From the NCBI GenBank assembly GCA_016209205.1, contig JACQWQ010000014.1, positions 1 through 54,607 of the forward strand: 54,607 bases of DNA, written 5' to 3'. The translations under genes and the position numbers were made by a program. This DNA comes from Chloroflexota bacterium. GTDB lineage: Bacteria; Chloroflexota; Anaerolineae; UBA4142; SHND01. Of the stretch, positions 26,474 to 35,392 are shown one piece after another. The first letter of the stretch is position 1; the number at the start of each line of letters is the position of its first letter. The notes under the pieces were generated by a model. That model was given only the letters and a program-made list of their open reading frames with translations. It ran no database searches and was not told the origin of the DNA.

Positions 26474-27786
26474 TCACGCGAACAAGGACGCTCACCACCG
26501 AGACCTCACGCGAATTGTTTACGCGCGCGCAGCAAGTGATTCCGGGCGGCGTGAACAGTCCCGTGCGCGCGTGGCGCAGCGTCGGCGGGCAGCCGCTCTT
26601 TATCGCGCGCGGCGCGGGCGCGCACATCTGGGACGCGGACGGCAACGAATTTCTCGACTATGTGGCGTCGTGGGGTCCGCTGATTTTGGGGCACGCGCAC
26701 CCGCACGTCGTCGCCGCGATTCAAGACGCGGCAATGCGCGGTACGAGTTACGGCGCGCCCACGGAATTGGAGATCGAACTCGCGCAGCGCGTCACGCGCG
26801 CGGTGCCGTCCGTCGGAATGGTGCGGTTTGTCAATTCGGGCACCGAAGCGACGATGAGCGCGCTGCGGCTCGCCCGCGCGTATACCCAGCGGGATTTGAT
26901 TGTGAAATTTGAAGGCGGGTATCACGGGCACGCGGATTTTCTTTTAGCCAAAGCGGGCTCGGGGCTTGCCACCTTGAGTTTGCCCGACAGCGCGGGCGTG
27001 CCGGCGCCTGCTGCCAAGACGACTCTCGTCGCGCCCTACAATCACCTCGACGCGTTGCAAGAAATTTTCAACATCCACAGCGACAACATCGCAGCCGTCA
27101 TTGTCGAACCGGTTGCGGGAAACATGGGGGTCGTGCCACCGCTGCCTGGTTTTTTGCAAGGTCTGCGCAATCTCACGCGTGCCTCCAACGCGCTGTTGAT
27201 TTTCGACGAAGTGATTACCGGGTTCCGCGTCGCGTACGGCGGCGCCCAAACGCTCTACCCCGTACAGCCCGACCTCACCTGTTTCGGCAAAATCATCGGC
27301 GGCGGTTTGCCTGTCGGTGCGTACGGCGGACGACGCGACATTATGCAGTTCGTCGCGCCGCTCGGACCGATGTACCAGGCGGGCACCTTGTCCGGCAATC
27401 CGTTGGCAATGGCAGCGGGCATTGCGACGCTCGACGCGTTGGCGGAAGCGCCGGACGCGTACGCGCAGCTCGAAGCGCGCGCGGCGCAATTGGAGCGCGG
27501 TCTGAATGACGCGGCGCGGCGCGCGGGAATTCCCGTCACGCTCAATCGCGTCGGTTCGATGCTCACCGCGTTTTTCACCGCACAACCCGTCACCGATTAT
27601 GCGAGCGCGAAAACCGCCGACACCCAACGCTACGCGCATTATTTCCACGCGATGCTCGAACGCGGCATCTATCTCGCGCCCTCGCAGTTCGAAGCCGGTT
27701 TCGTTTCCCTCGCGCACACCGATGCGGATATTGCGCTGACCACCGAAGCGGCATCGGACGTTCTAAACGAAATGAGCCGCGTATGA
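26470..27786 (+). CDS. hemL: Glutamate-1-semialdehyde 2,1-aminomutase
   Basis: The PLP enzyme converts glutamate-1-semialdehyde to 5-aminolevulinate. It has 438 residues, typical length. The motifs are [11 protein letters not shown] near the N-terminus, [15 protein letters not shown] for cofactor phosphate, [17 protein letters not shown], and the Schiff-base Lys274 in [17 protein letters not shown]. It is coupled by ATGA overlaps to hemA upstream and the hemCD fusion downstream. Confidence 0.97.
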   Translation: MITRTRTLTTETSRELFTRAQQVIPGGVNSPVRAWRSVGGQPLFIARGAGAHIWDADGNEFLDYVASWGPLILGHAHPHVVAAIQDAAMRGTSYGAPTELEIELAQRVTRAVPSVGMVRFVNSGTEATMSALRLARAYTQRDLIVKFEGGYHGHADFLLAKAGSGLATLSLPDSAGVPAPAAKTTLVAPYNHLDALQEIFNIHSDNIAAVIVEPVAGNMGVVPPLPGFLQGLRNLTRASNALLIFDEVITGFRVAYGGAQTLYPVQPDLTCFGKIIGGGLPVGAYGGRRDIMQFVAPLGPMYQAGTLSGNPLAMAAGIATLDALAEAPDAYAQLEARAAQLERGLNDAARRAGIPVTLNRVGSMLTAFFTAQPVTDYASAKTADTQRYAHYFHAMLERGIYLAPSQFEAGFVSLAHTDADIALTTEAASDVLNEMSRV

Positions 27787-29588
27787 TTCAAATCAAAAAT
27801 CAGAAATCAAAAATCGAAAATCGCGCCCTCGTCGTCGGCACACGCGGCAGCGCGCTCGCGCGTTGGCAAACGGAATTCGTCATCACGGCGCTGCTGCGCC
27901 GCGCGCCCGGCGCGCGCATCGAACTGCGCATCATCAAAACCGCCGGCGACAAGGATCAAGCGCGCCCGCTCGCGGAATTTGGCGGACTGGGCGTTTTCAC
28001 GCAAGAACTGGAACACGCGCTGCGCGACGGCGAGGTTGATGTTGCCGTGCACAGTCTCAAAGATTTGCCGACCGACTCGCCCGCGCAATTGACTGTCGCG
28101 GCGTATTTGCCGCGTCAAGACGCGCGCGACGCGATTGTTTCGCGCCACAATGTCGGCTTGAAGCAATTGCCGCGCGGCGCGCGCATCGGCACATCGTCCG
28201 CGCGCCGCACCGCGCAAATTTTGGCGCTGCGCCCCGATGCAAAAATTATTCCGCTGCGCGGCAATGTGGACACCCGCTTGCGCAAAGCACAAACGGAAGC
28301 ATACGACGCGATTGTGATTGCGGCGGCAGGGCTGATTCGTTTGGGACGCGCTCACGAAATCACCGAATATCTTTCGCTGGACCGGATGCTGCCCGACCCC
28401 GGTCAAGGCGCGCTCGCGGCGCAAATTCGCGCGGACGATGACGAACTCGCGCGTTTGCTCGCGCCACTCGACGATGCGCCGACGCGCGCCGCCGTGACCG
28501 CCGAACGCGCGTTTTTGCACGCATTGGGCGGCGGTTGTCGCACGCCAATGGGCGCATACGCGGAACCGTGCGCGGAGGGGCTGCGCGTACGCGGTATGGT
28601 CGGCGCGCTCGACGGCGCACAAATCGTGCGCGGCGAAATTCGCGGCGATCTGAATGACGCGGAACAATTGGGGCAGGCGCTGGCAAAACAACTATTAGAA
28701 AACGGTGCGGCAAAAATTTTGCACCCAACGCGGCTAGTCAATACTTGTCATATCGAACGGAGCGAGGATATCGGCGATGAACTGCATCGCAACTCCGCTC
28801 GATATGACAGTGCTCCGCTCACGCAATCTGCACGGGCTGGCGCCCTCGCGAACAAACGCATCGTCATCACGCGCGCACATGAACAGGCGAATGAACTCGC
28901 GGAAAAAATTCGCGCGCGGGGCGGCGTGCCGTTTGAATTTCCCACGATTGAATTTGCGCCGCTCCAAGATTACTCGGCGCTCGACGACGCGCTCGCGCGG
29001 ATACGAGAATTCGATTGGGTCGTCTTTACCAGCGCGAACGGCGTGCGCGCGGTTGCCGAGCGCGTTGGCGCGTTGAATGCAATAACTGCGGTGTTTGAAA
29101 ATGTGCGCGTCGCCGCCATCGGTCCCGGCACGGCGCGTGCGCTCGAACAAATCGGCGTACGCGCGGATTTCATCCCCACAAAATTTTTAGGCGAACAAGT
29201 GGCGCGCGAATTGCCCGTTTCAAACGGGCAGCGCGTTTTGCTTTTGCGCGCGGACATTGCATCGGATGTGCTCGCGGATGTTTTGAAAACGCGCGACGTC
29301 AATGTATTAGACATTGACGCGTATCGCACGGTGAGGGCTAACGCGCGTTCGCTCGATTGGAACGCGGTGGACGCGGTGACGTTCACGAGTTCCTCAACCG
29401 TGCGCAACTTGATGGCGCTGCTTGACGACGACGCACGCGCGCAATTGCGCACGCGCGATATTTTTTGCATCGGTCCGGTGACGGCAGACGCGGCGCGCGA
29501 TTTGGGTTTGAACATTTCCGCAGTGGCGGACGAACACACGCTCGACGGTTTGGTCGCGGCGATGGTGAAATTCTATGGAGGAAATTGA
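27783..29588 (+). CDS. hemC-hemD: Fused porphobilinogen deaminase / uroporphyrinogen-III synthase
   Basis: The 601-residue fusion makes uroporphyrinogen III from four porphobilinogen. Residues 16-318 are Hem[35 protein letters not shown], and dipyrromethane-cofactor Cys252 in [11 protein letters not shown]. Residues 356-601 are Hem[59 protein letters not shown]. The linker (about 320-350) is the translation of a dispersed palindromic repeat. The first 15 residues are read from short A/T-rich heptamer-like repeats (CAAAAAT), so the real start may be slightly later. It overlaps hemL by four bases. Confidence 0.95.
   Translation: MIQIKNQKSKIENRALVVGTRGSALARWQTEFVITALLRRAPGARIELRIIKTAGDKDQARPLAEFGGLGVFTQELEHALRDGEVDVAVHSLKDLPTDSPAQLTVAAYLPRQDARDAIVSRHNVGLKQLPRGARIGTSSARRTAQILALRPDAKIIPLRGNVDTRLRKAQTEAYDAIVIAAAGLIRLGRAHEITEYLSLDRMLPDPGQGALAAQIRADDDELARLLAPLDDAPTRAAVTAERAFLHALGGGCRTPMGAYAEPCAEGLRVRGMVGALDGAQIVRGEIRGDLNDAEQLGQALAKQLLENGAAKILHPTRLVNTCHIERSEDIGDELHRNSARYDSAPLTQSARAGALANKRIVITRAHEQANELAEKIRARGGVPFEFPTIEFAPLQDYSALDDALARIREFDWVVFTSANGVRAVAERVGALNAITAVFENVRVAAIGPGTARALEQIGVRADFIPTKFLGEQVARELPVSNGQRVLLLRADIASDVLADVLKTRDVNVLDIDAYRTVRANARSLDWNAVDAVTFTSSSTVRNLMALLDDDARAQLRTRDIFCIGPVTADAARDLGLNISAVADEHTLDGLVAAMVKFYGGN
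28746..28809. repeat. 64-bp palindrome translated within hemCD
   Basis: TGTCATATCGAACGGAG and CTCCGCTCGATATGACA form the arms, and a GCGATG/CATCGC stem lies inside. The reverse complement of 30673-30736 matches it at all but two positions. Forty-six-base relatives sit in MITE copies A and B. The sequence is read in frame as the HemC-HemD linker. Confidence 0.9.
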
Positions 29589-29592
29589 CGCG

Positions 29593-30618
29593 ATGTTGGA
29601 CCAAGAACTGGAACTGCGTACGAATTTTGATGTGGCGAAACCGTCCGCCTTGCGCGTGCGCCCACGCCGTTTGCGCCGCACCGAGAATTTGCGCGCGCTC
29701 GTGCGCGAAACGCGCGTGCGCGTGGACGATTTGATTTATCCGCTCTTTGTCGTGCACGGCAAAAACGTGCGCGACGAAATTTCTGCGATGCCCGGCGTCT
29801 TTCATCTTTCGCTCGATCAACTGGAACGCGAAATCGCGCAAGTGAGTGAGTTGAATCTGCGCGCAGTGATTTTGTTCGGTTTGCCTGAAACCAAAGACGA
29901 ATGGGGCTCGGAAGATTACGCCGAGCGCGGCATTGTGCAAGACGCGATTCGCGCGTGCAAGCGCGTCAATCCCGATTTGGTTGTGATGACCGATGTGTGT
30001 CTATGCCAATACACCTCGCACGGGCACTGCGGCGTCGTGCGCGACGGGCAAATTGACAACGACGCGACGTTGGAATATCTCGCGCGCACGGCCGTGTCGC
30101 ACGCAGCGGCGGGCGCGGACATGGTTGCGCCGAGCGCGATGATGGACGGACAGGTTGGCGCAATTCGTGCGGCGCTCGACGCGCAGGGTTTCGGCGATGT
30201 GAGCATTTTGGCGTACGCGGCGAAATTCGCGTCCGCGTTTTATGGACCGTTCCGCGAAGCGGCAGACTCGCCGCCGAAATTTGGCGACCGGCGGCAGTAT
30301 CAAATGGACCCGGCGAACGCGCGTGAAGCACTGCGCGAAGTGGAGCTGGACATTGCACAAGGCGCGGACATGGTGATGATCAAACCCGCGCTGCCGTATC
30401 TCGACATTCTTCGCCAAACACGCGACGCGTTCAATCACCCCATCGCGGCGTACAACGTCAGCGGAGAATACGCGATGCTCAAAGCGGCGGCGCAGAACGG
30501 CTGGATTGACGAGCGCAAGGCGACGCTGGAACTTTTAACGTCCATCAAACGCGCGGGCGCGGATTTGATTCTCACGTATCACGCGAAGGAATTTGCAGAG
30601 TGGAGTGCATCGCGCTGA
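29593..30618 (+). CDS. hemB: Delta-aminolevulinic acid dehydratase (porphobilinogen synthase)
   Basis: The enzyme condenses two 5-aminolevulinate to porphobilinogen. It has 341 residues. The active-site lysines are K211 ([15 protein letters not shown]) and K264 ([10 protein letters not shown]). A zinc-type cysteine triad C136, C138 and C146 lies in [14 protein letters not shown], so it is a zinc-dependent form. The start is ATG 29593, with GGAGGA 11 bases upstream inside the end of hemCD; the ATG at 29575 lacks a site and would overlap more. In order of reaction it precedes hemCD although it is encoded after it. Confidence 0.95.
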   Translation: MLDQELELRTNFDVAKPSALRVRPRRLRRTENLRALVRETRVRVDDLIYPLFVVHGKNVRDEISAMPGVFHLSLDQLEREIAQVSELNLRAVILFGLPETKDEWGSEDYAERGIVQDAIRACKRVNPDLVVMTDVCLCQYTSHGHCGVVRDGQIDNDATLEYLARTAVSHAAAGADMVAPSAMMDGQVGAIRAALDAQGFGDVSILAYAAKFASAFYGPFREAADSPPKFGDRRQYQMDPANAREALREVELDIAQGADMVMIKPALPYLDILRQTRDAFNHPIAAYNVSGEYAMLKAAAQNGWIDERKATLELLTSIKRAGADLILTYHAKEFAEWSASR

Positions 30619-30625
30619 ATGGAGC

Positions 30626-30990
30626 TGTCATTTCGAGATGGTCAGCCCCACCGGGCTGTGTGAGCGAAGAACTGTCATATCGAACGGAGTTGCGATGCAG
30701 TTCATCGCCGATATCCTCACTCCGTTCGATATGACATATTCCTGCCAAGTTCTGAGCAGCGGAGATGCAATGCAGTTCATTGCCGAAATTTCAGTTTCGC
30801 GCAGAGAGATTTCTCGCATCCGCTGCACAGAAACTGCCAACTGTCATTCTGAAGGGACATGCGATGTAGGCGATGGAAACACATCGCACATCGCCAGAAT
30901 CTCTATGCCGAACCAGAGATGCTTCGTCCCTCAGCATGACAGTTTCGGCGGGTCACGCAGCCCGCGTGGGCTGGGCATCTCGAAATGACA
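30626..30990. repeat. Repeat block between hemB and hemQ
   Basis: The 365-bp block is bounded by TGTCATTTCGAGATGG and CATCTCGAAATGACA. It includes a copy of the 64-bp palindrome (30673-30736), two CAGCCC...GGGCTG hairpins, a GTTCATTGCCGAAATTTC piece and a fragment of the GATGTAGGCGATG repeat (30861-30897). It lacks the outer ACTCATGTTACGCA ends of copies A and B. No gene lies in 30619-30984; the last six bases include the hemQ start codon. Confidence 0.85.
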
Positions 30991-31587
30991 AACAAACTCA
31001 ATAAGCGAAACAAAGCGAACGAACTCGCGCAGGCGAGTGAGATTACGTCGTACCTGTACAGCACACTCGGTTTGAAAACCGACGCCGACTTGCTCTTGTG
31101 GCGTGTGGCAGCTTCGCCCGACGCGCTGCAAGATTCGTTGAGTCGTTTGTTGCTGACGGGACTGGGACGCTATCTCGACGTGACGCACACGTTCAACGGC
31201 TTGGTTCGTCCATCGAAATATGTGCGGCGCGCGACGACGCAAGAGCAAGCATTGTTCGAGCAAGAACGCCAGCGCTATTTCATCGTCTATCCGTTCACGA
31301 AAACGATAGAGTGGTATTTGATGAGCCAAGACGCGCGGCAGGGCATGATGAACGAGCACATCCGCGTCGGACACGAATTCCCGTCAGTGCGCCAGTTGCT
31401 CGTATATTCGACGGGGCTGGACGATCAAGAATTCATTGTGGCGTACGAAACGGACGAGCTCGACGCGTTTCAGGGTTTGGTGATTGCGCTGCGCAGCACC
31501 GAAGCGCGTCGCTACACCCTGCGCGACACGCCAATTTTTACATGCGTGCATCGTCCGGTCGCGGGAACGCTCGCGCTCTTGGGATAA
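30985..31587 (+). CDS. hemQ: Coproheme decarboxylase (chlorite dismutase family)
   Basis: HemQ/ChdC decarboxylates coproheme to haem b, the last step of the coproporphyrin-dependent pathway. It has 200 residues. The typical core is present: YSTLGLKTDADLLLWR, LGRYLDVTHTF, YPFTKTIEWY, MMNEHIRVGHEF (conserved His in the NEH segment), YSTGLDDQEFIVAYETD. Family members carry about 30-45 more residues at the N-terminus. Here the only possible ATG lies in the terminal repeat of the block upstream, and an in-frame TGA lies at 30937. The gene seems to have lost its original 5' end to the repeat. It is followed by hemY after three bases. Confidence 0.9.
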   Translation: MTNKLNKRNKANELAQASEITSYLYSTLGLKTDADLLLWRVAASPDALQDSLSRLLLTGLGRYLDVTHTFNGLVRPSKYVRRATTQEQALFEQERQRYFIVYPFTKTIEWYLMSQDARQGMMNEHIRVGHEFPSVRQLLVYSTGLDDQEFIVAYETDELDAFQGLVIALRSTEARRYTLRDTPIFTCVHRPVAGTLALLG

Positions 31588-31590
31588 AAA

Positions 31591-33000
31591 ATGAAACGAG
31601 TGGTCATTGTGGGCGGCGGCATCGCGGGACTCGCGACCGCGTATTATTTGCAAACGCGCGCGCAAGGTAAGGTGAACTATACGTTGCTCGAAAGCGCGCC
31701 CGTGCTCGGCGGAAAAATTGTTTCGGCGCGCGAAAAAGGATTCGTCGTCGAAGGCGGACCCGATTCGTTCATTACGCAAAAAACGCACGCGCTGGAACTG
31801 TGCCGCGAATTGGGCTTGGGCAACGATTTGATGGGGACGAACGACGCGGCGCGCCAAGTCTTTGTGTGGAGTCGCGGCAAACTCCATCCGATGCCCGACG
31901 GCGTCATGCTCATCGTGCCGACGAAAATTATGCCGTTCCTGAAATCGCCGCTCATCTCGTGGCGCGGCAAAATGCGGATGGGCCTGGACGCGTTCATTCC
32001 CGCGAAACGCGACGACGGCGATGAAAGTCTCGCGCATTTCGTGCGCCGTCGTTTGGGCGACGAAGCGTTGGACAAAATCGCCGAGCCGATGATTGCGGGC
32101 ATTTATGTTGCCGACGCCGAGGATCTGAGCTTGCAGAGCACGTTCCCGCGTTTTCTCGACATGGAGAACAAGTACGGCGGGCTGTTGCGCGGCGTCTTGG
32201 CGCAAAAACGCGCGGCATCGCAAACGCGCCGCGCAAATGGCAAGGGAAACGGCCAAGCGCCGGTTTCGATGTTTATGACGCTGCGGCATGGCGTACAGCA
32301 ATTGACCGAAGCAATGATCGCGCAGTGCGACGCGAACGCGCTGCGCGTCAATCAACGTGTGGTGCGCGTACAACGCGCAAGCGACGCGTACGCGATTTGT
32401 TTAGACGACGGCGCGGTATTGCACGCCGACGCGGTGGTGTTTGCCGCGCCGTCGTACGTCACCGCCGAACTCGTGCGCGATTTGGATTCCGCACTCGCCG
32501 CGCAACTCGCACAGATTCGATACGTGTCTACCGCGACGGTTTCGCTCGGCTATAAACGCGCGGAGGTCGCGCACCCGTTGAACGGGTTTGGCTTTGTGGT
32601 GCCGCGCAGTGAAAAGCGGAAAATTCTCGCGTGCTCGTGGTCGTCCACCAAATTCAGTCATCGCGCGCCCGAGGAACACGTTTTGATTCGCGCCTTCATC
32701 GGCGGCGCGCACAACGAAGCATTGGCGGAACAAGACGAAGCGCTGGTGATTCAAGCCGCGCGCGAGGAACTGCGCGCGATGATGGGCATTGATGCAAAAC
32801 CCGTTATCACTCAAGTGTATCGCTGGCGCAAAGCAAATCCGCAGTACGAGGTGGGGCATCAAGCGCGCGTCGCGTCCATTGAACAGCGCGCGGCGCAGCA
32901 CAACGGATTGTATCTCGTCGGCAGCGCGTATCACGGCGTCGGCATCCCCGACTGCATCGCCGATGGCGCGCGCGTGACGCAAACGCTTTTAGCACCGTAG
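31591..33000 (+). CDS. hemY: Coproporphyrinogen III / protoporphyrinogen oxidase
   Basis: The 469-residue FAD-dependent oxidase (HemY/CgoX) has a dinucleotide-binding motif VVIVGGGIAGLATAYYL at the N-terminus, GGKI and EGGPDSF contacts, and IAEPMIAGIYVADAEDLSLQ typical of the family. The C-terminal FAD segment is LYLVGSAYHGVGIPDCIADG. Given hemQ next door, it probably oxidises coproporphyrinogen III to coproporphyrin III. It is three bases downstream of hemQ without its own clear Shine-Dalgarno, so translation is probably coupled. Confidence 0.95.
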   Translation: MKRVVIVGGGIAGLATAYYLQTRAQGKVNYTLLESAPVLGGKIVSAREKGFVVEGGPDSFITQKTHALELCRELGLGNDLMGTNDAARQVFVWSRGKLHPMPDGVMLIVPTKIMPFLKSPLISWRGKMRMGLDAFIPAKRDDGDESLAHFVRRRLGDEALDKIAEPMIAGIYVADAEDLSLQSTFPRFLDMENKYGGLLRGVLAQKRAASQTRRANGKGNGQAPVSMFMTLRHGVQQLTEAMIAQCDANALRVNQRVVRVQRASDAYAICLDDGAVLHADAVVFAAPSYVTAELVRDLDSALAAQLAQIRYVSTATVSLGYKRAEVAHPLNGFGFVVPRSEKRKILACSWSSTKFSHRAPEEHVLIRAFIGGAHNEALAEQDEALVIQAAREELRAMMGIDAKPVITQVYRWRKANPQYEVGHQARVASIEQRAAQHNGLYLVGSAYHGVGIPDCIADGARVTQTLLAP

Positions 33001-33026
33001 TAACGATTTCAATCGTTCTGCTACGC
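32999..33026. repeat. GTAGTAACGATT palindrome
   Basis: GTAGTAACGATT and AATCGTTCTGCTAC pair as a hairpin just after the hemY stop. It is a variant of the GTAGTAACGAATTCATTCGT palindrome seen at 9751-9782 and 42330-42361. Confidence 0.6.
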
Positions 33027-33047
33027 ATCATGGTTAGGAGCATTGAT

Positions 33048-34166
33048 ATGAGTGTCGTAATTCACCCCCACGCGCCGCACGCGCACACAACCTCGCGTGA
33101 CCTTGCGCGCAATCCGATGATTATTTATTGGGAAATGACGCAGGCGTGCGCTCTGGCGTGCCGCCATTGCCGCGCCGAAGCGATGCTGCAAAAACATCCG
33201 CGCGAGTTGAACTATACCGAAAGCCGCGCGCTCTTACAGCAAATCCTCGCGTTCGGCGCGCCGCTGCCGCATCTCATTCTCACCGGCGGCGACCCGCTGA
33301 TGCGTCCCGACGTGTACGAATTGATTGACGAAGCAGTGTCGCTCGGCATTGAGGTTTCGATTACGCCCGCCGCGACGCAGAATCTCACGCGCGCGGTGAT
33401 TGAAAAATTACGGTCGCACAAGATTCAAAGCTTGGGCTTGAGTCTCGACGGTTCTGACGCGACGCGTCACGAAGCGGCGCGCGGCGTGCAAGGTTGTTTT
33501 GAATGGACGATGAATGCGCTGCGTGTCGCGGGCGAGTTGGAGATTCCGATTCAGGTAAACACGCTCGTCGCGGCGGAGACGGCGGATGATTTGTCCGCGA
33601 TTTACGATTTGCTTTTGACGCAGCGCGTCATGCGGTGGAGTTTGTTCTTTTTGATTTCAGTCGGACGCGGGAAAACGCTCGAGGCAGTGTCACCTGAACG
33701 CGGCGAAGAAATTATGCGTTGGTCGCTCGCTGTGGCGCGCCGCGCGCCGTTCGCAATCAAGACGACCGAAGCGCCGTCGTACCGCCGCGTCGCGTTGGAA
33801 ACCATGCGCGCTAACGGCATGCCGCCCGAGGCGATTCGCCGCTCGTCGGTCTATCGCGGTTTTGGCATTCGCGATGGCAATGGCATTGTGTTTGTTTCTA
33901 ATACCGGCGATATTTATCCCGCGGGCTTTTTGCCTGTAACGGTCGGCAACGTGCGCGAGGGCGATTTGGTGACGACGTATCGCCATGCGCCGCTGATGCG
34001 TTCGCTGCACGACCCGAACACGTTCCAAGGCAAATGCGGCTACTGTGAGTATCGCGTCATCTGCGGCGGCTCGCGCGCGCGCGCGTTTACACACACCGGC
34101 GACGCGTTGGAAAGCGATCCGTTTTGTGCGTATGAGCCGGTGCGAGGGAGAGAGGCATACACGTAA
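33048..34166 (+). CDS. Radical SAM/SPASM protein of the AhbD/NirJ type
   Basis: The 372-residue enzyme has the radical SAM motif C34-x3-C38-x2-C41 (TQACALACRHCRAEA), a GGDPLM SAM-binding motif and a C-terminal auxiliary cluster region. The auxiliary cysteines are C330, C333, C339 (GKCGYCEYRVICGG) and C360 (DPFCAYEP). The nearest relatives I know are AhbD and NirJ, which modify haem precursors, and TIGR04053-type proteins. Its position between hemY and hemE supports a tetrapyrrole role, but substrate and reaction are unproven. The start is ATG 33048, with AGGAG seven bases upstream. Confidence 0.85.
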   Translation: MSVVIHPHAPHAHTTSRDLARNPMIIYWEMTQACALACRHCRAEAMLQKHPRELNYTESRALLQQILAFGAPLPHLILTGGDPLMRPDVYELIDEAVSLGIEVSITPAATQNLTRAVIEKLRSHKIQSLGLSLDGSDATRHEAARGVQGCFEWTMNALRVAGELEIPIQVNTLVAAETADDLSAIYDLLLTQRVMRWSLFFLISVGRGKTLEAVSPERGEEIMRWSLAVARRAPFAIKTTEAPSYRRVALETMRANGMPPEAIRRSSVYRGFGIRDGNGIVFVSNTGDIYPAGFLPVTVGNVREGDLVTTYRHAPLMRSLHDPNTFQGKCGYCEYRVICGGSRARAFTHTGDALESDPFCAYEPVRGREAYT

Positions 34167-34250
34167 AGAGGTAAAGAGGTAAACAAGTAAACAGGTAAAC
34201 AGGTAAACAGGTGTACCTCTCTACCTGTCTACTTGTTACATGTCTACTTG
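34161..34250. repeat. AGGTAAAC tandem repeat with inverted half, hemE leader
   Basis: GTAAAGAG and GTAAACAG units on the left are mirrored by ACCTGTCTACTTG on the right. The leader of hemE can therefore fold into a long imperfect hairpin ending about ten bases before its ATG. Confidence 0.75.
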
Positions 34251-34259
34251 CGCACTCCC

Positions 34260-35285
34260 ATGAACGATTCCTTCCTCCGCGCTTGTCGCGGCGAACGTGT
34301 GGAACACACACCAATTTGGTTGATGCGGCAGGCGGGACGTTACATGCCGGAATATCGCGCGCTGCGCGAGAAATATGATCTGCTCACAATGTGTCGCACG
34401 CCCGAACTCGCCGTCGAGGTGACGCTGCAACCGATTCGTCGTTTTGATCTCGACGCGGCGATTTTGTTTTCCGACATTATGGTTCCGCTGCGCGGCATGG
34501 GCGTGGAATTTGAGATTCGCGAAAATGTAGGTCCTGTCATTGCACATCCGATTCGGAACGAGCGCGACGCGAACGCGCTGCGCGTTTTGAATCCCAACGC
34601 GGATGTGCCGTACGTGATGGACGCGTTACGCGTACTGCGACGCGAATTGGAAAACAAAATTCCGCTCATCGGGTTCGCGGGCGCGCCGTTCACGCTGGCG
34701 AGTTATATCATCGAAGGCAAAGGGTCGCGCGAACTCGTGCGCACCAAACAGCTGATGTACACACAGCCCGCCGCGTGGCACACCCTCATGTCTGTACTCG
34801 CGGATTCGCTCGCCGCGTACCTGCGCGCGCAAATCGACGCGGGCGCGCAAGCGGTACAATTGTTTGACAGCTGGGTTGGCGCCTTGAGTCCGCGCGATTA
34901 TCGCCGCTATGTTTTGCCGTACTCGAAAAAGATTTTCGACGCCTTGGCAGCAACGAATGTGCCGCGCATTCATTTTGGCACGGGCACGGCGACGCTGCTC
35001 GAGTTGATGCAAGAAGCAGGCGGCGATGCGATTGGCATTGACTGGCGCGTGCCGCTGGCGCAAGCGTGGTCACGGCTGGGCGATGTGCCGCTGCAAGGCA
35101 ATCTCGATCCGGTTGTCTTGCTGAGTAATCCCAAGGTTGTGGCAGAACAAGCGCGCGAAATTTTGTGCGAAGCGAACGGTAGGCGCGGGCACATTTTCAA
35201 CTTGGGACACGGCGTCCTGCCCGATACACCGGTAGAGAATGTGGAACACTTGATTCAAGTCGTACATGAATTTCGGAAGAATTGA
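34260..35285 (+). CDS. hemE: Uroporphyrinogen decarboxylase
   Basis: The enzyme decarboxylates uroporphyrinogen III to coproporphyrinogen III, supplying hemY. It has 341 residues. The signature WLMRQAGRYMPEYR is near the N-terminus and holds the conserved Arg residues. ILFSDIMVPLRGMG, GFAGAPFTLASYIIEG and FNLGHGVLPDTPVENV follow. The start is ATG 34260 by homology; no Shine-Dalgarno is visible because the leader is a tandem repeat, and the earlier frame (from 34233) is repeat-encoded. Confidence 0.96.
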   Translation: MNDSFLRACRGERVEHTPIWLMRQAGRYMPEYRALREKYDLLTMCRTPELAVEVTLQPIRRFDLDAAILFSDIMVPLRGMGVEFEIRENVGPVIAHPIRNERDANALRVLNPNADVPYVMDALRVLRRELENKIPLIGFAGAPFTLASYIIEGKGSRELVRTKQLMYTQPAAWHTLMSVLADSLAAYLRAQIDAGAQAVQLFDSWVGALSPRDYRRYVLPYSKKIFDALAATNVPRIHFGTGTATLLELMQEAGGDAIGIDWRVPLAQAWSRLGDVPLQGNLDPVVLLSNPKVVAEQAREILCEANGRRGHIFNLGHGVLPDTPVENVEHLIQVVHEFRKN

Positions 35286-35321
35286 TTCTGTGGAATAGAC
35301 GTTACCGGAAACGATTTTTTC

Positions 35322-35379
35322 GACAGGATTAACAGGATTTGATTTCGCATGTAATCCTGTAAATCCTGCTAATCCTGTC
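35322..35379. repeat. GACAGGATTAACAGGATT inverted repeat
   Basis: The 18-base arms (35322-35339 and 35362-35379) match at 17 positions around a 22-base loop. Fragments of the same unit occur near 211 and 42424-42460. It lies between hemE and hemH and may form an mRNA hairpin. Confidence 0.8.
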
Positions 35380-35392
35380 TAATGAATCAACG

